Positions 25,905 to 35,196 of a DNA stretch of 64,000 bases are shown piece after piece (the stretch's first letter is position 1; every line of letters begins with the position of its first letter). The stretch is taken from positions 124,001 to 188,000 of the forward strand of contig NZ_JAJDOP010000003.1 in NCBI RefSeq assembly GCF_020595095.1. The letters run 5' to 3'. Below the pieces are notes generated by a model that did no database searches, was not told the origin of the DNA, and saw only the letters and a list, made by a program, of their open reading frames with translations. The translations under genes and the position numbers were made by a program. The stretch is from Microvirga rosea. Its GTDB lineage: Bacteria; Pseudomonadota; Alphaproteobacteria; Rhizobiales; Beijerinckiaceae.

Positions 25905-28325
25905 ATGCGCTTCGTCCTACGATTTTTCGGATTTCTTTTCAGCGTTGGGGCGATCTTCTTCCTGATCGGTGCCGCTGGGCTCGCGTATGGCTACTGGTTC
26001 TTCTCCAAGGACCTGCCCGACCATGCCCAGCTCGCGAATTACGAACCGCCGGTCATGACCCGCGTTCACGCCGCGGACGGCAGTCTCATCGCCGAATATG
26101 CCCGCGAGCGCCGCCTTTATGTTCCGATCCAGGCCGTTCCCAAGCTTGTGATCGCGGGCTTCCTGTCGGCCGAGGACAAGAACTTCTACAAGCACGCCGG
26201 CATCGATCCCGAGGGCGTCGTCCGCGCGATCCTCGCCAACGTCCGCTCTGGCGGCAAGCGTGAGCAGGGCGCCTCGACCATTACCCAGCAGGTCGCGAAG
26301 AACTTCCTTCTCACCAACGAGCGGACTTATGAGCGTAAGGTCCGTGAGGCTCTTCTGGCCCTGAAGATCGAGTCGACCTTCCCCAAGGATAAGATCCTCG
26401 AGCTCTATCTCAACGAGATCTATCTCGGCCTCGGCAATTACGGCATCGCGGCGGCGGCCCTGAATTACTTCGGCAAGTCGGTCCACGAGCTCGGCATCGC
26501 CGAGGTCGCTTATCTTGCGGCCCTGCCGAAGGCGCCCAACAATTACCACCCGTTCCGTCAGCGTCAGGCAGCCCTCGAACGGCGGAACTGGGTCATCGAC
26601 CGTATGGTCGACAACGGCTACATCACCCGCGAGGCGGCGGACGCGGCAAAGAAGGAACCGCTGAACGTCAATCCGCGCGTGGTTTCGCCCAACAGCATCG
26701 CCTCGGGCTATTTCGCCGAGGGCGTCCGCCGCGACATCGCGGAGCGGTACGGCGAAGAAAAGCTCTACGAGGGCGGTCTCGTCATCCGTGCGACCCTCGA
26801 TCCGCAGATGCAGGCCATGGCGCGCAAGGCTCTCGTGGACGGCCTCGTCCGTTTCGACCAAGCCCGCGGCTGGCGGGGCGCGCAGCAGAAGATCGATCTG
26901 GCAGGCCGCGAATGGGGCTTGGCTCTCGCCGAAGTTCCATCCCTCGGCGACGTGCAGCCGTGGCGCATGGCCGTCGTCCTCGAGGTGTCCGGCGGCCGGG
27001 CCCGCATCGGTCTTCAGCCGAAAAAGGATGCTGCCGGCCGGGTGGTTCAGGAGCGTGAGGCAGGCGTCATTACGGCGGAAGGGGTCAAGTGGACCCGCCG
27101 CAGCGTCGATAAGGCCTTGTCTCCGGGCGACGTCGTCTATGTCGACCCCATCGAGGGTCGGGACGAGTACCGCCTGCGCCAGATCCCGGAGATTTCCGGC
27201 GCCATCGTCGCCATGGACCCTTATACCGGCCGCGTGATGGCGATGGTCGGAGGCTTCTCGTTCGATCAAAGCGAGTTCAACCGCGCCAACCAGGCGATGC
27301 GGCAGCCGGGCTCGTCGTTCAAGCCCATCGTGTACGCGACGGCTCTCGACAAGGGTTATACGCCGTCGAGCCAGATCCTGGACGCTCCTTTCGTTCTGGA
27401 TATGGGGCCGGGGCAGGCCGCCTGGGCGCCCTCGAACTATGACGGCAAGTCCTCCGGTCTTCGGACCCTGCGCTACGGCATCGAGCACTCGAAGAACCTC
27501 ATGACCGTCCGGCTGGCCAATGAAGTCGGCATGCCGGCCATCTCGGAGTACGCGCGTCGCTTTGGCGTTTACGACGACATGCTGCCGCTTCTCTCCATGT
27601 CCCTCGGAGCGGGCGAGACGACGGTGATGCGCATGACTGCCGCCTACTCCATGTTCGCCAACGGCGGGCGGCGCATCAAGCCGACCCTCATCGACCGTAT
27701 CCAGGACCGGACGGGCCGGACGATCTACCGTCACGACGACCGCAAGTGCGAAGGCTGCGATTCCGATCGCTGGGACGGCAACGGACCGCCGAAGCTCGTC
27801 GACAACCGGGAGCAGGTTCTCGATCCCCTGACAGCCTATCAGATGACCTCGATCCTCGAAGGCGTCGTGCAGCGCGGAACCGCCCAGACCGTCAAGGCCG
27901 TCGGCAAGCCGCTCGCCGGAAAGACCGGCACGACCAATGACGCGAAGGACGTGTGGTTCGTCGGCTTCTCGCCCGACCTCGCCGTCGGCGTCTTCATCGG
28001 CTACGACAAGCCGCAATCCCTCGGAAACGCGGCAACCGCGGGCCAGTATGCGGCTCCGGTCTTCCGCGACTTCATGCAGATGGCCCTCAAGGACAAGCCC
28101 GCGACCCCGTTCCGGGTGCCGCCGGGCATCAAGCTGATCCGCGTGAACGCGTCCACCGGCACCCGCGCCGGCTCCGGGGAAAGCGGCGGCGTCATCGTCG
28201 AGGCGTTCAAGCCGGGGACCGGCCCGCCGGAATCCTACGTCCCGCCGGAGGCTGAAATTCCTCAGGCCGAAATCTCCCCCGAGGCCCAACGGGCCGTCGG
28301 GGTCGGGATTGGTGGATTGTACTGA
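25905..28325 (+). CDS. mrcA: Penicillin-binding protein 1A (transglycosylase/transpeptidase)
   Basis: A bifunctional class A PBP, 806 residues, anchored by one N-terminal helix (about 7-30). The glycosyltransferase domain shows EDKNFYKHAGID and GASTITQQVAKN. After the PCB OB/linker region comes the transpeptidase with the nucleophile Ser in QPGSSFKP (about 470), SKN of the SxN motif, and KTGTTND (Lys about 673). The tail (residues 740-806) is Pro/Glu-rich. The ATG at 25905 is preferred to one 14 codons earlier because MRFVLRFFGF is the usual start. It lies 147 bp after the amidase gene and 135 bp before prfB. Confidence 0.96.
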   Translation: MRFVLRFFGFLFSVGAIFFLIGAAGLAYGYWFFSKDLPDHAQLANYEPPVMTRVHAADGSLIAEYARERRLYVPIQAVPKLVIAGFLSAEDKNFYKHAGIDPEGVVRAILANVRSGGKREQGASTITQQVAKNFLLTNERTYERKVREALLALKIESTFPKDKILELYLNEIYLGLGNYGIAAAALNYFGKSVHELGIAEVAYLAALPKAPNNYHPFRQRQAALERRNWVIDRMVDNGYITREAADAAKKEPLNVNPRVVSPNSIASGYFAEGVRRDIAERYGEEKLYEGGLVIRATLDPQMQAMARKALVDGLVRFDQARGWRGAQQKIDLAGREWGLALAEVPSLGDVQPWRMAVVLEVSGGRARIGLQPKKDAAGRVVQEREAGVITAEGVKWTRRSVDKALSPGDVVYVDPIEGRDEYRLRQIPEISGAIVAMDPYTGRVMAMVGGFSFDQSEFNRANQAMRQPGSSFKPIVYATALDKGYTPSSQILDAPFVLDMGPGQAAWAPSNYDGKSSGLRTLRYGIEHSKNLMTVRLANEVGMPAISEYARRFGVYDDMLPLLSMSLGAGETTVMRMTAAYSMFANGGRRIKPTLIDRIQDRTGRTIYRHDDRKCEGCDSDRWDGNGPPKLVDNREQVLDPLTAYQMTSILEGVVQRGTAQTVKAVGKPLAGKTGTTNDAKDVWFVGFSPDLAVGVFIGYDKPQSLGNAATAGQYAAPVFRDFMQMALKDKPATPFRVPPGIKLIRVNASTGTRAGSGESGGVIVEAFKPGTGPPESYVPPEAEIPQAEISPEAQRAVGVGIGGLY

Positions 28326-28460
28326 CCGGACCCAATCCCTAAATGGAAAGCAGCCGTCCGGGGGCGTCGAACCCGCGCCGCCCGGAAGGTTTCCTTTACA
28401 CGCTGAAGCGGTGCCCCTAAGACACCGCCAGCCATCACCGCATGCAGATCAAGTGAGACA

Positions 28461-29589
28461 ATGCGCGCCGAAATCGAGCATCTCGTAGAAGAGACCAAGC
28501 AGTCAGTCGGGCTGCTGAGGAGGCATCTTTGACTGGGATAATGCCCAGCGACGCCTCGCGGAACTGAACGCCAACGCCGAGGATCCCAATTTCTGGAACG
28601 ACGCGGACGCAGCGCAGAAAATCATGCGTGAGCGTACGAGCCTCGAGGACCAGATCACGGCGATCAAGCGCCTGGAGCAGGAACTCGAGGACGCCATCAC
28701 CCTCATCGAACTCGGCGAGGCCGAGGGTGATGAGGGGACGGTCAAAGAAGGCGAGGACGCGATCCGCGGCCTTCAGGCGGAGGCGGCGCGGCGCCAGGTC
28801 GAAACCCTCCTTTCGGGAGAGGCCGACGAGAACGACACCTATCTCGAAGTCCATTCCGGGGCCGGCGGCACGGAAAGCCAGGATTGGGCCAACATGCTCC
28901 AGCGCATGTATGCCCGCTGGGCCGAGCGCCGTAAGTACAAGGTCGAGCTTCTCGAGGTCACGGACGGAGAAGAGGCGGGCATCAAGAGCGCCACCCTGCT
29001 CATTAAGGGACATAATGCCTATGGCTGGCTGAAGACCGAGTCCGGCGTTCACCGGCTCGTGCGCATCTCCCCTTACGATTCGAACGCGCGCCGGCATACG
29101 AGCTTCGCGTCCGTTTGGGTGTATCCGGTGGTGGACGACCGCATCAACATCGAGATCAAGGAATCCGATTGCCGGATCGACACGTTTAGGTCATCGGGCG
29201 CGGGTGGCCAGCACGTGAACACGACCGACTCGGCCGTCCGTATCACGCATATCCCGAGCGGCATCGTCGTCGCCTGCCAGCAGGAGCGCTCGCAGCACAA
29301 GAACCGGGCCACGGCCTGGAACATGCTTCGCGCTCGCCTCTACGAGGCCGAGTTGAAGAAGCGTGAGGAAAAGGCGAATGCGGAAGCTGCGGCCAAGACC
29401 GATATCGGCTGGGGCCACCAGATCCGGTCCTACGTGCTGCAGCCCTACCAGATGGTGAAGGATCTGCGCACCGGCACACAGTCGACCAGTCCTCAGGACG
29501 TGCTCGACGGTGATCTGGATCCCTTCATGGAAGCCTCCCTCGCGCAGCGGGTCTATGGAGGCGGAGCCGAGGTCGAGGATATCGACTGA
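28461..29589 (+). CDS. prfB: Peptide chain release factor 2, with programmed +1 frameshift
   Basis: Terminates translation at UGA and UAA. The first 23 codons run from ATG 28461 to CTT 28527-28529, where an in-frame TGA (28530-28532) is met. Reading resumes in the +1 frame at GAC 28531 and ends at 29589, giving about 375 residues. The shift site is CTTTGAC preceded three bases upstream by AGGAGG, the internal Shine-Dalgarno that stimulates slippage in E. coli prfB, so low RF2 favours frameshifting and autoregulates its own level. Downstream are the GGQ motif ([11 protein letters not shown]) and RRHTSFASV. The anticodon-mimic tripeptide reads SPY in RISPYDSN instead of the E. coli SPF. It is not a pseudogene. 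Confidence 0.95.
28519..28533 (+). promoter_or_regulatory. prfB recoding signal (internal SD plus slippery CTTTGAC)
   Basis: GAGGAGG (28517-28523), then CAT, then CTT TGA C. The P-site tRNA-Leu slips from CUU to UUU when RF2 is scarce. Spacing matches the classical site. Confidence 0.93.
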
Positions 29590-29647
29590 CGGGCGAAACC
29601 CGGAGGCTGCCTCCTAAAGCAGCCTCTTTGCGCACCGCGCTCGGCTT

Positions 29648-30112
29648 TCAGAGCGCCTTGGCAGCCGCAAGGACCTCTTCCGCATGGCCCGGGACCTTCA
29701 CCTTGGGCCAGATCTGCGCGATCTTGCCGTCCCGGTCGATGAGGATCGTCGTGCGCTCGACGCCCATGTACTTACGGCCGTACATGCTCTTTTCCACCCA
29801 CACCCCGTAAGCCTGGAGCATGGCCTTTTCCTCATCGGAGGCGAGGGGGAATTCCAGCCCGTACTTCGCCCGGAACTTGTCGTGGCTCTTGAGGCTGTCG
29901 GGCGAGACGCCGATGACTTCGGTATCCGTCGCGGCGAATTCCCTCCGCAGGGCCTGGAAGTTCTGAGCTTCAAGGGTGCAGCCGCTGGTATCGTCCTTGG
30001 GATAGAAATACAGCACCGCCTTGCGTCCCTTGAGGCTGTCGAGGCTGATTTGCCGTCCGTCTGTTCCAGGCAGGGAGAAAGATGGGGCTTGGGCTCCGGT
30101 GGTGATCGTCAT
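29648..30112 (-). CDS. bcp: Thiol peroxidase Bcp-type peroxiredoxin (single cysteine)
   Basis: Reduces hydrogen peroxide and organic hydroperoxides. The 154 residues are normal for Bcp/PrxQ. The peroxidatic Cys is in KDDTSGCTLEAQNF. E. coli-type Bcp has a resolving Cys five residues later, but here that position is Gln and there is no other Cys in the protein. It must therefore work as a 1-Cys peroxiredoxin using an external thiol. YFYPKDDTSGCT, GVSPDSLKSHDKFRAKYGL and ERTTILIDRDGKI are clear family blocks. It converges with prfB. Confidence 0.94.
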   Translation of the reverse strand: MTITTGAQAPSFSLPGTDGRQISLDSLKGRKAVLYFYPKDDTSGCTLEAQNFQALRREFAATDTEVIGVSPDSLKSHDKFRAKYGLEFPLASDEEKAMLQAYGVWVEKSMYGRKYMGVERTTILIDRDGKIAQIWPKVKVPGHAEEVLAAAKAL

Positions 30113-30265
30113 CGCTCGCCTTCCTTTCGACCGAATGTGATGTTTGGAGACGCCGCACGATTGGTTGCAAGAGATAGTCGCGACCGGCGCATAAGAGGGT
30201 TAAGGTCCCCTTTGATTCCTGCATCGCGACGAGAGTTCAAGACCTGATCGGCCGACAACAACAAT

Positions 30266-33200
30266 ATGAAGCCATTTCTTCGCACCAGATCGCCCCGGCC
30301 GCAGCCGGCCAAACGGAGCGCCATTCGGCGGGTGCTCCGTGGCGCTCTCTATCTGAAGCTTGGCCTTCTTGTTTTCGTCTGCATTGCCTTGGGCATCCTC
30401 TACATGCGTTTGTCGGCCGGGCCGCTGAACTTCGGACGGTTGCCCGAGCGCGTGGCGGAAGCCCTGGCCGCCAGGATCGGCCCCGGCTGGACAGTGACGC
30501 TGCGTAATACAGCGCTCGGCCTCGAGGGCGGCTCTCCCGTGCTGATGACGAACGGGCTTGATATCCGAGCACCCGACGGAGCCCTCGTCCTGCGGGCGCC
30601 TACCGCTCTGGTGAGCGTGGACGGAGTCTCGCTGCTGGCCGGAAACCTGCAACCGCGGTCGATCGAGCTGCGCGATCTGCAAATGCGTGTCCTTGTGAAC
30701 CGCGATGGCTCCCTGACCTTCAGTTCCGTGCCATCTGCGGAGGCCGGCGACAATCCTGCCCCGACACCCTCCGCAGCCAGCCGACCCCCGGAAGTCGCGG
30801 CCTCACCGTCTCATGCCACGCCCGGCGCTTCGCCTGTTTCAGGGGTGGTCGGATCGCTGTTCGACCTGATCGTCGGGCAGCAGAGCGTCCTCAGTGCCCT
30901 CGACCGGGCTCAGGTGACGAACGCGCGCTTGATGTTCATCGACGCGGACGGCCGTCAGCGGGGGACGTTCGATCGGTTCGACGCAACTTTCGACTGGGCG
31001 GAAAGCGGCGGGCGTCACTTCTCGGCGGCCGTCGAAGGCCCGAAGGGCCCTTGGCAGCTCAGCGGCGATGCGGTGATCGAAGGACGGGGTACCTATCGCG
31101 CGTCGGTGATCGCCGATAACGCTCCGATCCAGGACATTCTGCTCCTGACCGGCCAGTCGGCCCTGCCTGCCACGACCGACCTCGAGTTCTCCGGACGCGT
31201 GGACGCCGCTTACGCGGAGGGTCGGGTGACGGAGCTGAAAGCCAAGCTCGACAGCAATGCGGGCTTTGTCCAAATCGACGACAAGGATACGTCGCCGCTT
31301 ACGGTCGAACATACCACCATCGAAGCTTCCTGGGACGAGAAGGCGCGGGCGCTGGAGCTTCCTCGACTGGAGCTCACCGGCGGAGGCAATCACGTGCAGC
31401 TGCAAGGGCGCTTGCAGACCGCTATCCCGGCGGAGGGCTGGCATCTGTCCCTCGGCGGACGGGATTTGACCTTGTCGGGTGCGGCTGATGGTGACGCTCC
31501 CGTCAAAGTCGGATCCTTGGCGGCCGAACTGTCGGGGCCCGACGGGGTCAACCTCAGGAGCATCAAGCTCGACGGGCCGAATCTTTCGGCCGAAATCAGC
31601 GGATTGCTTGGGGCCTCCGCCGATCCTCATGGGTTGAAGATCGACGTTCGCGCGGCGAAAACCGACGTGCGGACGGCGATACGGATCTGGCCGGAAGCGG
31701 TCGCGCCTCCCGTTCGCAAATTCCTCAAGGCGAATCTGAAGGGCGGCGTTCTGGACAGTTTCGGCCTCAAGGTGTCGATGACGGGGGACGATATCGTCAA
31801 GGCGGTTTCCGGCGGTCCGATCCCTGACGGCTCCGTCGCCATCGCCTTCACCATCGCGAACGGTACGCTCAAGGCTGCCGAGGGTTTGCCGCCCGTCGTG
31901 GGGATGGGCGTGACCGGCCAGGTGACCGGCACGCGCGTGCTGCTCCAGGCTCCGACCGGACGGATCGACCTGCCGGGGGACCGCAGCCTTGCTGCGTCCG
32001 AGGGTGCCTTCCGGCTCGACAATTACTGGGACGACAACGCCCTTGCGAAGATCGACTTCCGATTGGCCGGCAATGCTGATGGTCTCGGCGCCTTGTTGCA
32101 GACGCCCCTTGTCCACGAAATCGCGGGTTTTGACGTCGATCCGGCAACGATGAAGGGCAAGACCGACCTGCGGGTCGGCATCGGCCTTGCGGTCAACCGG
32201 GTGCCGGCCATCGCCGATCTCCCCCTGACCGTATCGGGAACCATCACCGATTTCAGCATCGACAAGATTTTCGGGAAGGACCGCCTGGACAACGCCAACC
32301 TGAGCATTGCCTACGACAGGGGCAACCTGGCCATCAAAGGCGATGGGAAAATGGGCGGCAGTCAAACGTCCATCGATGTCCACAAGACTCCGCAGGGCGG
32401 CGAAGCGAATGTGGCGTTCACATTGGACGAGGCAGCCCGGGCGAAGCGTGGAGTATCGTTCGGCTCGCAGCTCACGGGCCCTCTGGCGCTCAAGGCCAGC
32501 ATGCCGTTGGGCGAAGCGTCCAAGCAGGGCATCCGTATCGAGGCCGATCTGACGAAAGCAGGGGTGGACCAACTGATCCCCGGGTGGGTCAAACCCCCGG
32601 GACGGCCTGGAAAGCTGTCCTTCGTCATGATGGACGGACCGGCTCCCGAAATACGCGATCTGCAGCTTGACGCCGGTACCGTGCAGATCCACGGCAGCGC
32701 CCTGTTGTCCGGCGAAGGTGGACTGGACAAGGCCGACCTGCCGGTCTTCCGGCTCTCGCCGGGCGATGACATGCGCGCGCAGATCGATCGCGTGAACGGG
32801 ACCTACAAGGTGGTCATTCGCGGCAATGTCGGCGATGCGCGTCCGTTTTCGAAGGCAATGGCATCCTCCCCCGCGCCGGCTGGACGAAACGGTTCGGCCG
32901 GTCAGCGGGACGTGAAGGATTTCGATCTCGACGTGATGCTCAACATCTTGGCGGGTTACAACAGCGAAGCGATCACGAATGTGTCTCTCAAAGTGTCCGT
33001 GCGCAAGGACAATATCCGCCAGCTCGACGTCAAGGGCCGGCTCGGCGCGAGCGACATCGTGGCCAAGACCCTCAGTCAGGCTGCGATGGGTCCGACCATC
33101 GTGCTGCAGGCCCAGGACGCGGGATCGCTCCTGCGCTTTCTCGACATCTATAAGCGCATGGTCGGCGGAGACCTCATCCTACAGATGTCCGCTGGCGACG

Positions 33201-33739
33201 GGCCTCAATCGGGAATGCTGACATTGAGGGATTTCGCTCTCAAGAACGAGCCCGCGCTGCGGCGGATCATCCCGACGCAGACCCAGATGGTGGCGGGACA
33301 GGACAAGGCGGGCAATCCGCAGACGGTCCGCGTGGACGTGAATGAGGTGGCCTTTACAAAGGCGCGCGTGGATTTCACCCGCAACGGCGGCCGCCTCGAC
33401 TTCAAGGATGCGGCGATTTTTGGAAACCAGGTCGGTTTCACGCTCGGCGGCTATATCGACAATGCCCGCGAGCGAATGGACATTTCGGGCACGTTCGTGC
33501 CCGCCTACGGCCTCAACAACGCTTTCGCCCAGGTCCCGTTGTTCGGCCCATTGCTCGGGGGCGGGCAGTATGAGGGGCTCTTCGCCGTGAACTTCCGGGT
33601 GTCCGGCCCCAGCGATGCGCCGAACCTCACGGTAAATCCACTGTCAGCGGTCGCTCCGGGATTCTTGCGCAAGCTCTTTGGAGCCGGCGGGAGCGGGGAA
33701 GCGCAGGCGGCCGATGCACCCGCGCCTCCGGAACGTTGA
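30266..33739 (+). CDS. AsmA/YhdP-like envelope protein (DUF3971, AsmA-like C-terminal)
   Basis: A 1157-residue protein with one N-terminal membrane helix (about 31-52, LKLGLLVFVCIALGILYM) and a very large periplasmic part of beta-rich repeats. The N-terminal region (GPGWTVTLRNTALGLEGGSP, RAPTALVSVDGVSLLAGN) and the late part (LDVMLNILAGYNSEAITNVS, GRLDFKDAAIFGNQVGFTL, DISGTFVPAYGLNNAFAQVP) match the DUF3971 and AsmA_2 domains of YhdP-type proteins. Such proteins form hydrophobic bridges that help move phospholipids to the outer membrane. The role is inferred from the family. An adjacent low-complexity segment (Pro/Ala/Ser, about 155-190) looks like a linker. It is divergent from bcp. Confidence 0.88.
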   Translation: MKPFLRTRSPRPQPAKRSAIRRVLRGALYLKLGLLVFVCIALGILYMRLSAGPLNFGRLPERVAEALAARIGPGWTVTLRNTALGLEGGSPVLMTNGLDIRAPDGALVLRAPTALVSVDGVSLLAGNLQPRSIELRDLQMRVLVNRDGSLTFSSVPSAEAGDNPAPTPSAASRPPEVAASPSHATPGASPVSGVVGSLFDLIVGQQSVLSALDRAQVTNARLMFIDADGRQRGTFDRFDATFDWAESGGRHFSAAVEGPKGPWQLSGDAVIEGRGTYRASVIADNAPIQDILLLTGQSALPATTDLEFSGRVDAAYAEGRVTELKAKLDSNAGFVQIDDKDTSPLTVEHTTIEASWDEKARALELPRLELTGGGNHVQLQGRLQTAIPAEGWHLSLGGRDLTLSGAADGDAPVKVGSLAAELSGPDGVNLRSIKLDGPNLSAEISGLLGASADPHGLKIDVRAAKTDVRTAIRIWPEAVAPPVRKFLKANLKGGVLDSFGLKVSMTGDDIVKAVSGGPIPDGSVAIAFTIANGTLKAAEGLPPVVGMGVTGQVTGTRVLLQAPTGRIDLPGDRSLAASEGAFRLDNYWDDNALAKIDFRLAGNADGLGALLQTPLVHEIAGFDVDPATMKGKTDLRVGIGLAVNRVPAIADLPLTVSGTITDFSIDKIFGKDRLDNANLSIAYDRGNLAIKGDGKMGGSQTSIDVHKTPQGGEANVAFTLDEAARAKRGVSFGSQLTGPLALKASMPLGEASKQGIRIEADLTKAGVDQLIPGWVKPPGRPGKLSFVMMDGPAPEIRDLQLDAGTVQIHGSALLSGEGGLDKADLPVFRLSPGDDMRAQIDRVNGTYKVVIRGNVGDARPFSKAMASSPAPAGRNGSAGQRDVKDFDLDVMLNILAGYNSEAITNVSLKVSVRKDNIRQLDVKGRLGASDIVAKTLSQAAMGPTIVLQAQDAGSLLRFLDIYKRMVGGDLILQMSAGDGPQSGMLTLRDFALKNEPALRRIIPTQTQMVAGQDKAGNPQTVRVDVNEVAFTKARVDFTRNGGRLDFKDAAIFGNQVGFTLGGYIDNARERMDISGTFVPAYGLNNAFAQVPLFGPLLGGGQYEGLFAVNFRVSGPSDAPNLTVNPLSAVAPGFLRKLFGAGGSGEAQAADAPAPPER

Positions 33740-33745
33740 GAACGG

Positions 33746-35008
33746 TCAGACCGCTCGGAGCAGAACGTGCTTCTTCTTTCCGAACGAGAGCTTGATCACG
33801 CCTTCCGCCGTCATGTCCGACAGTTTGAGGATGCCGTTCTCGTCGGTAACCGTCTGATCGTTGACCTTGAGGCCGCCGCTCTTCACCTGGCGCCGCGCTT
33901 CGCTGGTTGACGGAACGAGCTTGGCATAGGTCGGGCCGAACGCGGTGAGGATGCCGAGGCCGTCCGCCAGCGACGCGGAAGGGATCTCGATCGTCGGCAG
34001 ACTTTCCGCAAGCGCGCCTTGCTCAAAGGTCTTGAGTGCCGTCTCGGCAGCGCGCTCCGCAGCCTCGCGTCCATGGATGAGCGCGGTGGCCTCCGTCGCC
34101 AGGACTTTCTTCGCCTCGTTGATGTCGGCCCCTTGAAGAGCCGAGAGCTGCGCAATCTCATCGAGAGGAAGGATCGTGAAAAGCTTCAGAAACCGACCTA
34201 CATCCGCGTCCTCGGTGTTGCGCCAGAACTGCCAGTAATCGTACGGGCTGAGCAGATCCGCATTGAGCCATACCGCGCCGGATGCAGTCTTGCCCATCTT
34301 CGCGCCGGAGGAGGTGGTGAGAAGCGGGCACGTGATGGCGAACAGCTGCGACGTTCCAAGGCGACGGCCGAGATCGATGCCGTTGACGATGTTGCCCCAC
34401 TGATCCGATCCGCCCATCTGCAGAATGCACCCGTAGCGCTTGTGCAGCTCCACGAAATCGTAGGCCTGGAGGATCATGTAGTTGAATTCGAGGAACGACA
34501 GCTCGTGCTCGCGCTCAAGGCGCAGCTTCACGCTGTCGAAGGACAGCATGCGATTGACGGAGAAATGGCGGCCCACGTCGCGCAGGAAGTCGATGTAGTT
34601 GAGCTTCGTCAGCCATTCGGCGTTGTCGACCATGCTCGCATCGCGCACGCCGTCGCCGAACTGGATCAGGCGCGAGAAGACGCCCTTCAGGCTCTCCTTG
34701 TTCTGATCGATCTGCTCGGGGGTCAGAAGCTTGCGGCTCTCGTCCTTGCCGGACGGATCGCCGACCCGGGTCGTGCCGCCGCCCATGAGAGTGATGGGCT
34801 TGCCGGCGCCGGTCTTTTGAAGCCAGTGGAGCATCATGATCGACAAGAGATGGCCGACATGAAGCGAAGGCCCGGTGCAGTCATAGCCCACATAGGTCGT
34901 GAGGCGGCCTTCCAACGCAGCCTCATCGACGCCCTGGAAATCGGACGTTTGATGGATAAAGCCGCGTTCGGTCAGAACCTTCATGAATTCCGATTTCGGC
35001 GCGTTCAT
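33746..35008 (-). CDS. tyrS: Tyrosyl-tRNA synthetase
   Basis: Charges tRNA-Tyr, cytosolic class I synthetase. The ATP signature HVGH lies in [15 protein letters not shown], the tyrosine pocket in YVGYDCTG and [24 protein letters not shown], and the second signature is KMGKT (a KMSKS variant). The C-terminal S4-like RNA-binding domain has [10 protein letters not shown]. The frame also offers an ATG 12 bp upstream (35020); I preferred 35008, which has a weak GAG before it. Both give a normal length (420-424). The gene converges with the AsmA-like gene, the two ends being 6 bp apart. Confidence 0.96.
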   Translation of the reverse strand: MNAPKSEFMKVLTERGFIHQTSDFQGVDEAALEGRLTTYVGYDCTGPSLHVGHLLSIMMLHWLQKTGAGKPITLMGGGTTRVGDPSGKDESRKLLTPEQIDQNKESLKGVFSRLIQFGDGVRDASMVDNAEWLTKLNYIDFLRDVGRHFSVNRMLSFDSVKLRLEREHELSFLEFNYMILQAYDFVELHKRYGCILQMGGSDQWGNIVNGIDLGRRLGTSQLFAITCPLLTTSSGAKMGKTASGAVWLNADLLSPYDYWQFWRNTEDADVGRFLKLFTILPLDEIAQLSALQGADINEAKKVLATEATALIHGREAAERAAETALKTFEQGALAESLPTIEIPSASLADGLGILTAFGPTYAKLVPSTSEARRQVKSGGLKVNDQTVTDENGILKLSDMTAEGVIKLSFGKKKHVLLRAV

Positions 35009-35079
35009 CGCTTGTCTCATTCTTGAAATGTGATGGTGTCAGCAAGCCTCTATCAGGTTCACGCAGTCATTTCATCACC

Positions 35080-35094
35080 TACGTTTGCAACGTA
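35080..35094. promoter_or_regulatory. Perfect palindrome TACGTT-N3-AACGTA
   Basis: A 15-bp inverted repeat (TACGTTTGCAACGTA) in the 190-bp space between divergent tyrS and the metalloprotease gene. It is a plausible operator for an unidentified regulator. A loose -35-like TTGACA lies at 35135-35140, with a CTATGT 19 bases on, in front of the protease gene. Confidence 0.35.
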
Positions 35095-35196
35095 AAGTAG
35101 AATTTCAGATGTGCCGCCACGCACGTCCCTAAGCTTGACAAGAACGCTTCCGACCTCAACTATGTAATTACGTTTCATTAACCAAGGGGGCGACTC

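Noticed and set aside
25917..28289. A 790-codon minus-strand frame opposite pbp1A
   Set aside because: Same cause: no domains, and pbp1A has every active-site motif on the plus strand.
28530..28532. In-frame TGA in prfB as evidence of a pseudogene
   Set aside because: AGGAGG and CTTTGAC are the known programmed frameshift signal, and the downstream frame is complete.
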